Positions 1 to 12,122 of a DNA stretch of 64,000 nucleotides are shown piece by piece. The first letter of the stretch is position 1, and every line of letters begins with the position of its first letter. A program made the translations under genes and the position numbers. Origin of the DNA: Alentia gelatinosa (taxonomy: Eukaryota > Annelida > Polychaeta > Phyllodocida > Polynoidae); the NCBI GenBank assembly GCA_950022655.1, contig OX465583.1:18031318-18095317 (forward strand), given 5' to 3'. The notes beneath the pieces were generated by a model. It had not been told where the DNA came from and did no database searches. It saw only the letters and a list, made by a program, of their open reading frames with translations.

Positions 1-81
1 TGTGGACAGGCGGCGGTAAACCACGACGTTTCATAATTCACGACGTCAACCTCGAGTGGTTTACAGAGCCGCCTATCCACA
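1..81. repeat. Hairpin repeat, member 1
   Basis: TGTGGACAGGCGGC..GTAAACCAC at the left pairs with GTGGTTTACAGAGCCGCC..TCCACA at the right. Related copies lie at 14321-14435 and 34303-34414, and similarity to the first of these continues to about base 370 (shared GCACAAAGGGAC and GGATAATAA blocks). It is probably a MITE end. Confidence 0.6.
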
Positions 82-1024
82 AAACCATCGTTTGTTCTAT
101 CTATTATTCATCTTCTCAAGTAAATTATTAAATCATCCCCAGAAATTGCCTTATTAAAGGATATATCGATAGGGACAATTTTTTTGCTCTTTAGCACAAA
201 GGGACAATTTCCCTGTATACCATGGCTTTGAGGCCGTATACCATGGATTTGAATCCGTATATTACTGTTATGATATCTGACAGGTTTTATATAATGGATC
301 GTGGTTTACTGAGTCCCTATTCATTCTCAATGGCGACTTTGTATACGATGGATAATAACATATAATAGGTGTAGGTGTATGCACACACTATGTATGGCCT
401 TTCCTTAGCTGTCCACGACTGACATCAGTAAGAGGTACTGAGAGGCACAATTTATGTGTGCGCCACCTATGTGTGTGAATTGATGATATCGAGGAACTCA
501 GGAATTCTCCAGCAGTGTTACTATCTATGCTTGAGTTGGTTTAAGTGGTAATAGTAATCTAAATGAAGGTGTGAAAGCCCAAGTCCCTTTCACACTTTTT
601 ATTGTAGATGGTCTGACAGCTGCAGATTGACTAGCTATATATAGAGGTACTGTGCTGTATCTTTCTCATTATATTATGGGAGAGGAATGAGCTGGCTGTA
701 TGGTCGTTATGGCCTCCCTGCCCCTGGAGGATCAGCACGGAGCGAGCCAGTCAGTAAGATTGGGGAGGCCATACACTCGTTTCTCAGTAGAGAATTTTTT
801 TTTTTTTTTTCAAGTTTTTATTTCACATTCGATTGTTACAATCGTTCTTCCAAGCGAAACATCTGGTTTTTGGTGTTCAACGTAACAAATTTACATAATG
901 ATGAACAGATATTTGTTCTACCAATCACATTCCTCTCAAAATGTACATAATATATATACAATCAGCCTTATATATCGATCTTCTTGGTGGTATTGGAGTG
1001 TGAGAGTACTAATAAGGAACTGTA
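82..1024. other. AT-rich DNA without a recognisable gene
   Basis: The first ~290 bases belong to the dispersed repeat shared with 14440-14760. A poly-T run lies at 796-812. I see no conserved coding segment; short open stretches are not supported. Confidence 0.5.
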
Positions 1025-1112
1025 TCGAGATCCGTAGCCACTGACAATATGCCATGAGTTCTGGTTTATTGTTCATGGCATATCATGGCATATCATTAGT
1101 GGCTATGGATCG
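1025..1112. repeat. Imperfect hairpin
   Basis: The left arm TCGAGATCCGTAGCCACT...ATATGCCATGA pairs with the right arm, which carries the ATCATGGCAT block twice. The stem is about 30 bp. Confidence 0.6.
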
Positions 1113-1126
1113 AGTGCGGTTCAGAT

Positions 1127-1428
1127 TTTATCTCACCCCCATTACTGAGTAAATTGCTAAGATTTTTTACACCATCCCCCATTGAGTATTTTTCACAATA
1201 CTCCATGGTTATTGAGTATGAGTGTCCAATGTTAAGTCTATGGGATGAAAATACTAGGGTGAGATAAAATGCGCTTATACAACCCAATTATCTCACCCTG
1301 GTATTTTTCTCCATAGACTAACATTGGAAACTCGTATCCAACACCCATGAGATATTTTTCCTAAATATCCAATGGGAGATTATGTCACAAATTTTAGCCC
1401 ATTAGTCAATATGAAGGGTGAGATAATT
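1127..1428. repeat. Two inverted ~143-bp MITE copies with TTATCTCACCC termini
   Basis: Copy one (1127-1270) and copy two (1287-1428) each start and end with TTATCTCACCC/GGGTGAGATAA. Their interiors are reverse complements (the block CCAATGTTAAGTCTATGG against CCATAGACTAACATTGG). A related copy is at 43303-43517. Confidence 0.65.
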
Positions 1429-1430
1429 TT

Positions 1431-1576
1431 AGAAACCCATTCAAGTTTTGGATCATAGCTCGATCCCATTTTGTTGGAATCGCTACGTAATTCACGCGGG
1501 TTCGCCTTGTGAATTACTATGCGATTCAAACTCGATGGGATACGAGCTCTCCCTCTAAACTTTTATAGGTTTCCTC
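1431..1576. repeat. Fold-back element, copy A
   Basis: Two ~63-bp arms pair around the loop GCGGGTTCGCCTT. Outer ends are AGAAACCCA and AGGTTTCCT. It directly follows a GTGAGATAA terminus. Copies B (16308-16452) and C (43520-43663) share architecture and a GAGTTTG arm block but differ in much of the stem. Confidence 0.7.
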
Positions 1577-2032
1577 TATAATCTAATGCATACATATTAC
1601 TAACACGATCTTTCGACATATCTCTGTATCACCCATGTATGTAAGATCAATGGATCTGTATGTGTATTATTGTACTTTATTTATATTGTTAATTATCTTG
1701 TATGATAATACCTCATGGACAGATTACCAATATGCTCTTTCTGCATACCCTGTTATGACCCATACTTAGAGTGTATATATTATGAATATGCTCTTTGTGA
1801 ATACCATGTTATAAACTATACTTCGTATGGTAAGATTACTAACATGCTCTTTCATAACTCATACATGAAATAGTTTGCTGTCTTTTTAAGAAATTGGCGT
1901 GCTGCCCAAAACAGTATGACCCATACATAGTGAATACAAATCACTAACATGATCTTTCAGTATATGCTGTTATAACCTATACTTAATGTATAGAGATAAC
2001 TAACATGGTCTTTTATAACATTGTGCCCACAG
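1577..2032. other. Intron of ACER2-like gene, nothing recognised
   Basis: AT-rich sequence with repeated 'actaacatg..ctttc' phrases every ~70-90 bases. No coding signal. Confidence 0.5.
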
Positions 2033-2289
2033 ATCAGTAACATCCTCTTCTTCGTCTACCCACCACTGCTGGCTGTGCTGTGCCGGGCGCGGTCTCAGCG
2101 GATGGCGCTGGGCGGCGGGCTCGTCTGGCTCATGCTGCTGGTCATTGGTGCTGGCTCGGTCTATTTCCACTCCACACTGACCATGATGGGGCAGCTTCTT
2201 GACGAAATGGCCATCCTCTGGGTTGGCATGGCCGCCATTGGCACCTGGGCCCCAAAGAAAATGCTGCCGGGCTTTGTCAGGACGAACAT
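2033..2289 (+). CDS. ACER2: ACER2-like exon with Ser/His/Asp metal-site motif
   Basis: The acceptor is ...CCCACAG before 2033 and the donor GTGAGT starts at 2290; the exon is 257 nt, phase 0 in and phase 2 out. It encodes hydrophobic helices and the motif GSVYFHSTL...GQLLDE that supplies Ser, His and Asp ligands in this family. Reading past the donor meets TGA at 2291, which confirms the exon end. Confidence 0.93.
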
Positions 2290-5200
2290 GTGAGTCTCAT
2301 CGCATGTTTACTGCTGCCAGGCTTGCCAGCCTCCTCATATATGGCAACTTTTCACTAATCCATCGAAATTCATGATTTCATTTTCAATATGTAAGATCCT
2401 TTTAAAACATATAAAACAAAGATAATGGTAACTGAGCCTCATTTATGCTAGAGAAACTATGGTTTGATCCTCCCCACAGATCATCAGCTCCATGCTGTGG
2501 CTGACACTTACGTGTTTCCCAATTTCCCTGAGGCAGCAGATTCCATATGAGAAACGTTCTGACCCAAACTGCATACTTGCAAGGTGAAATTTCTTGGACA
2601 TTATTAGGAGCTTATGGGAGTATCACAGTTATACATGACAAGTTGTCGGCTCGGATTGTGTATTACTTCACGAGTCATCCATATCGCTTGTATCGGCTTT
2701 ATCGCTGGTATCTGCTTTATTGACCATATTACTATGTGTTCATACCACCATGTATAATTTTACAGACTAATTTTAGCTTTTATGATTCTTTTAATTATAT
2801 TTATATTTGAAAGGTACGTCTTGAATAACTCTTATTAATAGCAGCTTGACATCATTTTTTAAACATATAAGTGACCTGTTCATTTTAAAGAAATACTGAT
2901 GACATAATTGTTTCCATCTTCCTACCCACTCCTGCCCTTGCCCTCCTTTACCCCGTCTTTATAAAACTTTAATTTACTAAATCCTAATTATGAAAATCTA
3001 AACATCAGTAGTATGTCAACATCTTAAGAAATGTCAAACTCTGGCGCTCTGCAACTATCAGTATAGACTTGCTATATTTTCTTACTCTTAATTTGCCTGT
3101 CCAGGATAATTAATGTAATGATCTGTTCTTGTGAAGTATCTGGAACATTTTTTATGGATCGATTGCTACCTACAATATAAAAACACTCCATTTAATCTTG
3201 ATATCAAGTCTGTGATTAAAACCTAGTTTTTGATACTAAATATAGAGAATTGTCTTCATATAAATGAAAAAGATTGCAGCTATTATAACAATTAACCTAC
3301 AATTATGATATAACCATTAATTCTATGCTACGAGGCACAAGCCCTTTATCTGCAGCCGATACATGAAAAACTGCTTTTGAAATTTTATGACTGGCTGGTA
3401 TTAGAGGGAAACTGGTCCCGGGTGAAAGTATATCAAAATTACAAAGTAATGATCTTTAAAGAAACAACACCTATGTTTTCTTCCTGCATCTAAGCTTCAA
3501 TCTGATTGGGCTAGACGGCGTCAAATAGGCAAGCTTGGTTTAAAAAAGTTTTTTTTTTTTTTTTTTTTTATTGTTATGCAGAATATATACTAATTCATAT
3601 TTTGCTCCATACAATCATGGAGTTTCATTGCTCATACGTTAGCATTGGTATGAAAATGTCAGCCTTGGTCAAAACTTCAATTACTAGACTTCCAGCGGCG
3701 GTATGTAAATTTTTTTTTCCTATGTTTGGAACCGAGGAGCACACCCCCAGGGGAACGCATTTCACACCATGAGGAACAAATTTTACAAAACATGTAACCA
3801 TAGCGTGTTCATCTTTACGTATGTAGTAATATTGCTATATAAGCCTGCTTATACCTGGTCTTGTGTCTTGCAGGGGAGCATTTCGGATGTTTCTCTTCTT
3901 GTTCTGCGTGATGTGTGCAAGCCTGTCGTGGTTACACCCAAGTGTGAACGCCTTCGCCCTCATGAGTCTCTGTGTGCCGGCCATATACCTGATGGCAGAT
4001 CTGACCTACCGGTAGGTTTTCTCTCATCCTCTTACCTGTTTATAATACACCAGTGCAAGTACATTTAACCATTTAAAGTGAGTGTTCACCAACCAGGTGC
4101 TAGCCTTGGCCTATGCCTGTATGGTCGTCGCCGGCAGGTTTGGTGTCGCCAGCAACGATTTGATCGATGGAACAGTGCCGAAGGTGCCACCAGTGGTGCT
4201 AGGTTCTCATTCTGGGTAGAATATACCGCCGCTGGTTGGCTGGTGAGGGTCCAAGGAGTGCTGGCCCGCTCAAAGGGCAAAAAAACCTGCTCCATCACTG
4301 AGCCGGCCAGCCTAAATTGTACAGTGCCACCTACGAAGCATCACTGGCCATTGCTGGTCAAAATCTATTTGAATAGATATTTAGTGGTAGGCTGGCTGAC
4401 TGCCTAGCACTGCTGCAAGTCTTGCTGGTATCAGCATTGACCGCTCACCACCTATACCGCAATAGACACTGTCAACATGATTGGGCGGCACCCTTGATTA
4501 GCTATACTGCGAGTGAAGCCCGAGAGTTCGGATAGAGTGTGCTATACACATTCATAACATCAACACTTATCTTTATTTACCTTCATTATTCGGTTAAATG
4601 CAGTAACCACTGGGACGTTGACGAGCTGTCACTGTTCCTGTACAAATCCAAACACTGCCTTGCTCAAACGAATACAGGACGCCCCGCTCGGTAGCCAGCA
4701 CGCTTTGGACGCCCCGCTTCGTAAATTGGATCCCCCACTTGGTTTTCCGGAGGTGATACTCTCGTACTCACGGCGAACCACATAACAAACAATGACAAAT
4801 AATCGAATGTTTTCTATAATCCTAGTGAAGCATGATAATTCTGCCAACGGCCATGAAAGGGGCAGTAGCATTGCCCCTGCATATTCATCACACTGCCAGT
4901 GCCAGCTTGGTGGAAGTGGTCACTGGGCATGCTGTGTGCGCCATGTGGTTATCGGCTGGGTAGAATTAGGTGGGTTGTTGGTAGAGTTCGGACAATCCAT
5001 ACACTTTTTGCACATTCCCATTGCCGGCTTGGCTGGCTGGCCTGGCCACCTGCTAAAGGCCTGTTTGTTGGAACACTCACTTTAAGGACGAATGAGGCAG
5101 CAACTGGTCTGGCCGATTAATGCATACATTTTACGAAATGTATTTGCAAAGAAATAATTTATCAATGAACATAAACTGTTTAGAGAAACTAGGCATAATA

Positions 5201-8200
5201 TAGTCTTTAATGTATATAAGGACAAAAATTATTATTTCAAGGACCATGCAATATATCACATGATAAAACAGTTAAATTATGAGCTAAGGCAAACATTATG
5301 CCCGTCCCCTAGCCTTATATAATGACATAAGTGTCCGTCCTTACTGATGCTGACTAGCCACAGGCACCTGACCATGAAGGGTTAGAATCAGAATTAACCA
5401 TGCAAACATCAGTACTACTGATAATACACACATTCAACAAATTCAGAGAAAACAGTTTTGCACATATCCAAGGAAATCTGTGATTTCATCTCCAGTCTAT
5501 AAAATTATTTTTTCTTGTATAAAACACTGCAATAAAATCGTTTGACATCCTCAATCCTATTGCATGGCCAACACTAATTTGTTTTCTATATTTTCATAGT
5601 ATCTTTCTGGCAGTAAATTCCACATGAACAATATTTCCACTTATTTTTATCCTGACCCCAACTGACGTCCCAGAACAATTCAGATACCGTATCAGCGGTT
5701 TTGAATTTGATTGTTTCCAATGCATGGTTGGAACGTGGACAACTGTTTACAGACCATTCAGAGATAAGGATGGTGCTCGTGTACTCTGAGATAAGCAAGT
5801 AGCCACTTCATGTCACGTGACCCCTATGATGGACACCTCTCACAACGTCTCTCAGGCGCTGGGCACCATTTATTACAAATTTTCCCCGAGTCTTTAGCTC
5901 CATTCAGGTGAACCTGTTCTGTAGCCGTAGCTGCTTGACTAAGATTCTATCTTACCGGCCTGCTCGTACAGCCGCCATGTTAACTGAGTATAAAAATCCA
6001 TGACCCTCGATTGATATAAACCTAATAGATAGCTTTTGTAGGGTTCCTGCAAACTTTTTGTGGTCTCTAAATTCCGCATGAAAAATATTTCGACCTTTTC
6101 CTAACCCCAGCTGAGCCTGAATAGACAGGGTGGTGAGATGTTTTAAAGTATTCACTAAAATGTCACTTCTCCCTTGACTTAAACGACCTCGTCATTGCCA
6201 TAGATAGTTCCTCTGAAAATGTTAGCCTCCACATATATCGATATATTTCAGCTGAAGTCTTTTTGTATTTGCCAAGACTACCTAAAGGCAAGTTGCCCCC
6301 TGCTGACATTCATGCCTAAAGAGCTTTGAGAATAGTCTCGAGTCTGTAAGAAGTTAGAAGACTAGTTCATGACTGACCTTATACACTTTGCCTGACCTGA
6401 ACTGTATGACATTCTCACTGCTGTTGGATCCACCTATTGGTTCCAGGTAACACTAACTTCACCGTATTGAATGCCCTTTAGAAATGGGCAGAAGTACCCA
6501 TAATGACAAAGGTCAAAGTTCAGTCTCTTAAACTGCAGAACATTTCAAACCTTAATTTTAGTTCTTCCAGTGATTGTTTTTTTTTTTTTTTTTATTATAG
6601 AGTAAGCTTTATTTCGCATTAGATCTTATTTCCTAACAATCCGTTTTCTTTCCAAAAGTGTCTTATTTTCTAACAGCAATATCGCGTTTAGTTCACCTAT
6701 TGTATTAGATATAGCATTTGTGTTTACATCACATTCATATTTCATCAATAGCATTTGTGTTTACATCACATTCATATTTCATCAATACCATTTTACGATG
6801 TAATCTCAATTGTAGCTTACTCTTTTTTTTTTTTTTTTCTTTTTTTTTTTTACCAATCATCAGTACAAATTCAATAACATACCGTTTAACAAGTGGAAAT
6901 TATGCTTTTTATGAATGTTTCAAGTACATTTCGATGTCTGTACATAGTTCTAGATAAAAGTTCAACCATAGTGTATTGTAACAGTATTCAAACATCCAAT
7001 AAAAAAGTCATATAATGTGCTGCCTTAAACCTAGTTATTATAGACAATTTACCCTTTGTTGGGACACTAACCGTATCCTTCTAAGTAGTAAACATGAAAA
7101 GCGAGACATATAATGGTAACAAAACCCAAGAGGACGAGACCGGACAAGATACATTATTTTGGTATGAGTCACTGGAGTTACCCCTGACCTGGTGGAGTAA
7201 AGTTAACGCGTATGAAGGCTTCTGAACATCCTTGGAGAGAATCGTTGAACGTTTACTTCAGATATATAAATACAAAATATTGACTGGTTTCAGATTCAAG
7301 CGGTCGTATGGTCCAGGGAGTTGATGTGTAAAATCAACTTCGAAGAGCATATGACCGTTTGTACCTGAAACCAATAATGTATTTATTATCAACCTTTCAT
7401 CTCAATTATATGTACTTCATCTAGGTGACATTTAGGTAATATTTATCTGTATCTGCCGGGTATATCCATTCAGAGCTCCCATAGGTCTACCACGGACTTG
7501 GAACACCTGGATTAGAAACAACCGGCTTTGGCGTATTTATCTATGCCTCGGCATTGTTAGGGTTCGGATAACGGCCGCTAGACGGCGCTAGCATCCATTC
7601 GCGTTAGTTCCACATTTTCCCACCAGGATCGCCCCAGTCGCTGCTGGTGGCATCAGCATAATCAGAACGTTCATATAAATTGTTTACATTTGTCTACAAA
7701 CGTTCACCACACTTAGCACCATAATTCCGACTCTTCTGTAAAGGTATATACTTGGACCTTTTGATGAAATAGTTTATTAAGGTCTGTTGAGGTGGAAGAA
7801 ATGTCAAAATCTGGATTTCCCATGTCAACACCCCTTCAAAATATGCCAATTGTCTAGAACCCCCAGCCCACTTACTGCCATAAAATTTACTTTACTGCCG
7901 ATTCCAGATATATACCTATATGGGACAGTTGGAATTAGGGTCCTAAGTGCACTAGATTTTTTTTAAGTTACGGCACATTTTGTCTTAGAATAGTTGGGGC
8001 CGGCAGGCAAATTTCCCTGATTTCCAGGCAGTCAGTCTTGGGAAACAATTATTTCCAATTCATTCCCATGCCCCTAGGCCTTAATAAAGTATTTGTCAGT
8101 CGATTCCAGGTATGTACCTACATGGGACAGTTGGAATTAGGGTTCTAAGTTCAATAGATTTTTTTAAAGTTACGGCACATTTTGTGTCAGTTTGGGTTGG

Positions 8201-11200
8201 GTCGGCAGTCAAAATTCCCTGATTTTCAAGGGGAAAATCCAGAAAATCCAGATTCTTAAATTGTTCCCATGCCCCTAGGCCTTAATAAAGTATTTGTCAG
8301 TCGATTCCAGATATATACCTACATGGACCAGTTGGAATTAGGGTCCTTAGTGCACTAGTTTTTTCTAAACTTACGGCACATTTTGTCTTAGAATAGTTGG
8401 GGCCGTCAGGCAAATTTCCCTGATTTCCAGGCAGTCAGTCTTGGGAAACAATTATTTTCAATTCATTCCCATGCCCCTAGGCCTTAATAAAGTATTTGTC
8501 AGTCGATTCCAGGTATGTACCTACATGGGACAGTTGGAATTAGGGTTTTTAGTTCACTAGATTTTTTAAAAGTTAAGGCACATTTTGTGTCAGTTTGGGT
8601 TGGGTCGGCAGGCAAAATTCCCTGATTTTCAAGGGAAAAATTCAGAAAATCCAGATTCTTAAATTGTTCCCATGCCCCTAGGCCTTAATAAAGTATTTGT
8701 CAGTCGATTCCAGATATATACCTACATGGACCAGTTGGAATTAGGGTCCTAAGTGCACTAGTTTTTTCTAAAGTTACGGCACATTTTGTCTTAGAATAGT
8801 TGGGGCCGTCAGGCAAATTTCCCTGATTTGCAGGCAGTCAGTCTTGGAAAACAATTATTTTCAATTCATTCCCATGCCCCTAGGCCTTAATAAAGTATTT
8901 GTCAGTCGATTCCAGGTATGTACCTACATGGGACAGTTAGAATTAGGGTTTTTAGTTCACTAGATTTTTTTAAAGTTACGGCACATTTTGTGTCAGTTTG
9001 GGTTGGGTCGGCAGGCAAAATTCCCTGATTTTCAAGGGAAAAATTCAGAAAATCCAGATTCTAAAATTGTTCCCATGCCCCTAGGCCTTAATAAAGTATT
9101 TGTTAGTCGATTCCAGATATATACCTACATGGGACAGTTGGAATTAGGGTCCTAAGTGCACTAGATTTTTTTAAAGTTACGGCACATTTTTTCTTAAAAT
9201 AGTTGGGGCCGGCAGACAAATTTCCCTGATTTCAAGGCAGTCAGTCTTGGGAAACAATTATTTTCAATTCATTCCCATGCCCCTAGGCCTTGATAAAGTA
9301 TCTGTCAGTCGATTCCAGGTATGTACCTACATGGGACAGTTGGAATTAGGGTTCTAAGTTCAATAGATTTTTTTAAAGTTAGGGCACATTTTGTGTCAGT
9401 TTGGGTTGGGTCGGCAGGCAAAATTCCCTGATTTTCAAGGAGAAAATCCAGAAAATCCAGATTCTTAAATTGTTCCCATGCTCCTAGGCCTTAATAAAGT
9501 ATTTGTCAGTCTATTCCAGATATATAGCTACATGGGACAGTTGGAATTAGGGTCCTAAGTGCACTAGATTTTTTTAAAGTTACAGCACATTTTGTCTTAG
9601 AATAGTTGGGGCCGCCAGGCAAATTTCCCTGATTTCCAGGCAGTCATTCTTGGGAAAAAAATATTTTCAATTCATTCCCATACCCTAATTCCAACTGTCC
9701 CATGTAGCTATATATCTGGAATCGACTGACAAATACTTTATTAAGGCCTAGGGGCATGGGAACAATTTCAGAATCTGGATTTTCCGGATTTTTCCCTTGA
9801 AAATCAGGGAATTTTCACTGCCGACCCAACCCAAACTGACACAAAATGTGCCGTAACTTTAAAAAAATCTAGTGCACTTAGGACCCTAATCCCAACTGTC
9901 CCATGTAGCTATATATCTGGAATCGACTGACAAATACTTTATTAAGGCCTAGGAGCATGGGAACAATTTAAGAATCTGGATTTTCTGGATTTTACCCTTG
10001 AAAATCAGGGAATTTTCACTGCCGACCCAACCCAAACTGACACAAAAATGTGCCGTAACTTTAAAAAAATCTATTGAACTTAGAACCCTAATTCCAACTG
10101 TCCCATGTAGGTACATACCTGGAATTGACTGACAAATACTTTATTAAGGCATAGGGGCATGGGAATGAATTGAAAATAATTGTTTCCCGAGACTGACTGC
10201 CTGAAAATCAGGGAAATTTGCCTGCCCCAACTATTCTAAGACCATAGATTAGATCTTATTAATCCCTTTTACTGTCAAGTCTACTGAAAAAAAGGACTGC
10301 AAATAAACATCCAGTCAAACACTCATGATTATACAGTCAGGAAAGAATGAATGTATGTATTACAAGTGAAATAAAGAAAGATCCTGGTCAATTAAAAAAA
10401 CCCAAAAAAATATCAGCAGCGCCACTTTAGGCCCTGGTGGCTTAAAATGGAACTTTCGTCAAAGTTTCCTGGCGGATTATACGGAAATTAGCGCTCTATC
10501 CGCAAAACGCACTCAAGCGTAGCCGAGTCGAACAGATCGTTGAACAAACACGGCCGCCGCCCGCGTTTCCTATCCAGAGATATAAATCCGTGGGTCTACT
10601 AAGGGAACTTTGTATCAGTTGGGTAATAAACAAAAAAATATTATATACCTATGGCTGTATCAACTGCGTATACTACGCGCTCCTACCCATGGCGTATTTA
10701 TACTCGTACGTCACACTGTGGCGTACGGGGTATGTGATCACATGAATGGGTCAAATTTCAACATTTTTAGGCATATAATAATACGAAAACTGGCTGACTG
10801 TCTTCGTACGCCTACGACATCGGGATGTATGTGATCAATAATTTCACCGCGTATTTTTGACGTACGAAGACAGTAAGCCAGTTCCCGTATATATTCTGCT
10901 CCAGGTCATGATCTCTATGCTCGTCTCGATCATTGAGGTTGTGATATGTCAGTATTCACTCTCATTTCAATCATGCTATATATAGATAGTTTAACTAGGA
11001 AAAGACAGTATGTATGCAACATTGTCAAATCAAAATTTTTTGGAATAATAATGGGATCTGGATAATACCGTATTTGGCTTTGTGTAACTGCAACGCTACA
11101 TACTAGAGGTGCCCATAAATGACTTCATGCTATTTTTGACTAGTCTTGATCCCCACCTCCCACCTTGTCATACCTTGTCATACAATCCATATCATTCCCT

Positions 11201-12122
11201 CTCTCCTACTGCATGAAGATATTTGTGATTAATAAAAGAGTATTGCTCATATAAACAAAAAGAAATACGGCAGAAATTCCTGAAGAATGCAACAGCAATG
11301 TGCGTTGAATTCTATAACACTGGCAGAAGAGAAATTCTTTACTTTCTCAAGCAATTTAAAATTTTTGAGAAGATATAATCAACAAGAGTAAGCTGCCTGG
11401 ATCTCTCATACAGAATACCCTTTTCTCTTTTTTACCTCAATCGTCATTAAGTTGTATTAAGTCGGATGAGGAGTTTGCTCAGTGGTTAAAGCACTGGACT
11501 AGGAATCGCTAGCTTGTGAGTTTGAGTCCTACTTTATCCCCGCAGTGGTAGACGTACTGCTACATCAAAGACCAGTCCTTCTCATACCATGTCTATTTGG
11601 TGTGGGAAGTAAACGAACTTTCACCTTTGTAAATGTGTAGGTGTGATATTTCAATTTAAATTCATCTCATAGGTTCAATCAATCCCAGTGGTGTAAAAGG
11701 AGTGAGAAAAAGGTAAGGCTATCAGACATAAATTAAAAAAAAAAAAAAAAAAAAAATTTCAACAAAGTCGTTGTCTCTGGCTGTATGCTAAGATGGTAAT
11801 CTTTCTCGTTCCACACAGGACGACGTCAGAGCGGGCTCGGCGTCTCGGCGGCCGGCTCCTCATCCTGCTCCTCGTGGCTCTCGCGTGCTGGATCACCGAC
11901 AAGCTGCACTGCTCGTTCTGGCTCTCGGTGGGCTTTCCGTACTGGCACGCCGTGTGGCATCTTCTCATCGCTATCACGGCATGCCAGGCCTGTGTCATGT
12001 ATGCCTTCTACGACGCATGCAATGAGGCCAACCAGCTCTGCCCAGTCATCTGCTTCTGGCCCTACGACGACTGGGAGTGTTTAGGTGTGCCTTATTTGTC
12101 CATGAAGGAACTGCCGTCGTGA
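2033..12122 (+). CDS. ACER2: Alkaline ceramidase, ACER2-like (three 3' exons, 5' end outside window)
   Basis: This is a seven-transmembrane alkaline ceramidase, a Golgi/ER enzyme that hydrolyses ceramide to sphingosine and fatty acid. I assembled three exons, 2033-2289, 3874-4011 and 11819-12122, bounded by consensus GTGAGT/GTAGGT donors and CAG acceptors; their phases (2 then 2) join without losing frame. The product reads ISNILFFVYPP at its left end, which matches the region just after the conserved EVDWCE motif, so at least one upstream exon lies left of base 1. The ceramidase (CREST-superfamily) metal-site residues are visible: GSVYFHSTL and GQLLDE in the first exon, FPYWHAVWH in the last. 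The C-terminal VPYLSM resembles vertebrate ACER2 more than ACER1. The gene is intact as far as it can be seen. The host gene on the other side, HYKK-like, is convergent. Confidence 0.93.
2290..3873 (+). other. ACER2-like intron
   Basis: The intron is bounded by GTGAGT and TTGCAG. It holds a T22 run near 3547 and a stretch at 3412-3460 resembling one arm of the hairpin at 46718-46877. Otherwise nothing is recognised. Confidence 0.7.
3874..4011 (+). CDS. ACER2: ACER2-like middle exon
   Basis: The exon is 138 nt, begins after TTGTGTCTTGCAG and ends before GTAGGT. With the two bases carried over from the previous exon it encodes a membrane-spanning segment (MFLFLFCVMCASLSWLHPSV then ALMSLCVP and LMADLTYR), aligned in order with ACER2. 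It enters in phase 2 and leaves in phase 2. Confidence 0.92.
4073..5085. mobile_element. 1.0-kb element with terminal inverted repeats and TTAA ends
   Basis: The left end TTAAAGTGAGTGTTC (4073-4087) is an exact inverse of the right end GAACACTCACTTTAA (5071-5085), and similarity continues inward for about 40 bases with mismatches. The interior is rich in GGCTGG/GCCAGC blocks and has no transposase. It is probably a non-autonomous DNA transposon; TTAA at both ends would suit a piggyBac-type target, but the TIR does not start with CCC. Confidence 0.65.
5086..7285. other. ACER2-like intron, repeats only
   Basis: It contains T-rich runs (6579-6596, 6823-6851), a tandem duplication of a ~38-bp block at 6713-6788, and two diverged copies of an AAATTCCRCATGAA phrase near 5615 and 6067. 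No gene is seen. Confidence 0.5.
7286..7372. repeat. Imperfect hairpin
   Basis: Arms GGTTTCAGATTCAAGCGGTC and the inverse of GACCGTTTGTACCTGAAACC match at about 20 of 25 positions, with an inner GTTGAT/ATCAAC stem. Confidence 0.6.
7893..10243. repeat. ~202-bp satellite array with alternating monomer types and an inverted right arm
   Basis: The phrase CCATGCCCCTAGGCCTTAAT recurs near 8068, 8265, 8466, 8668, 8871, 9069, 9272 and 9475, a period of about 202 bp. Two monomer types alternate: one carries GGCAGTCAGTCTTGGGAAAC, the other TGTCAGTTTGGGTTGGGTCG, giving a ~404-bp dimer. At about 9685 the orientation flips and three monomers run on the opposite strand to 10243. It sits in the long ACER2-like intron. 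Confidence 0.9.
10244..11464. other. ACER2-like intron with a 31-bp hairpin
   Basis: A hairpin at about 10777-10894 pairs AACTGGCTGACTGTCTTCGT with its near-exact inverse. The rest is AT-rich, with no gene recognised. Confidence 0.55.
11465..11757 (+). mobile_element. tRNA-derived SINE with poly-A tail
   Basis: A tRNA-like head has an A-box-like TTTGCTCAGTGGTTAA (11473-11488) and a B-box-like GAGTTTGAGTCC (11518-11529) at tRNA spacing. A non-tRNA body follows, ending in a long A-run at 11735-11757. The 61 bases after it lead straight into the last ACER2-like exon. It is not a functional tRNA: there is no paired acceptor stem. Confidence 0.8.
11819..12122 (+). CDS. ACER2: ACER2-like terminal exon with HxxxH metal site
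   Basis: The exon begins after CCACACAG and ends at a TGA at 12120-12122. It encodes CWITDKLHC, the two metal-ligand histidines in FPYWHAVWHLLI, and the family's C-terminal FWPYDDW...GVPYLS. This is the last coding exon; the 3' untranslated region follows and its end is not obvious. Confidence 0.94.

Noticed and set aside
11465..11540. Possible tRNA gene
   Set aside because: A- and B-box-like sequences are present but there is no paired acceptor stem, and the unit ends in a poly-A tail, so it is a SINE.
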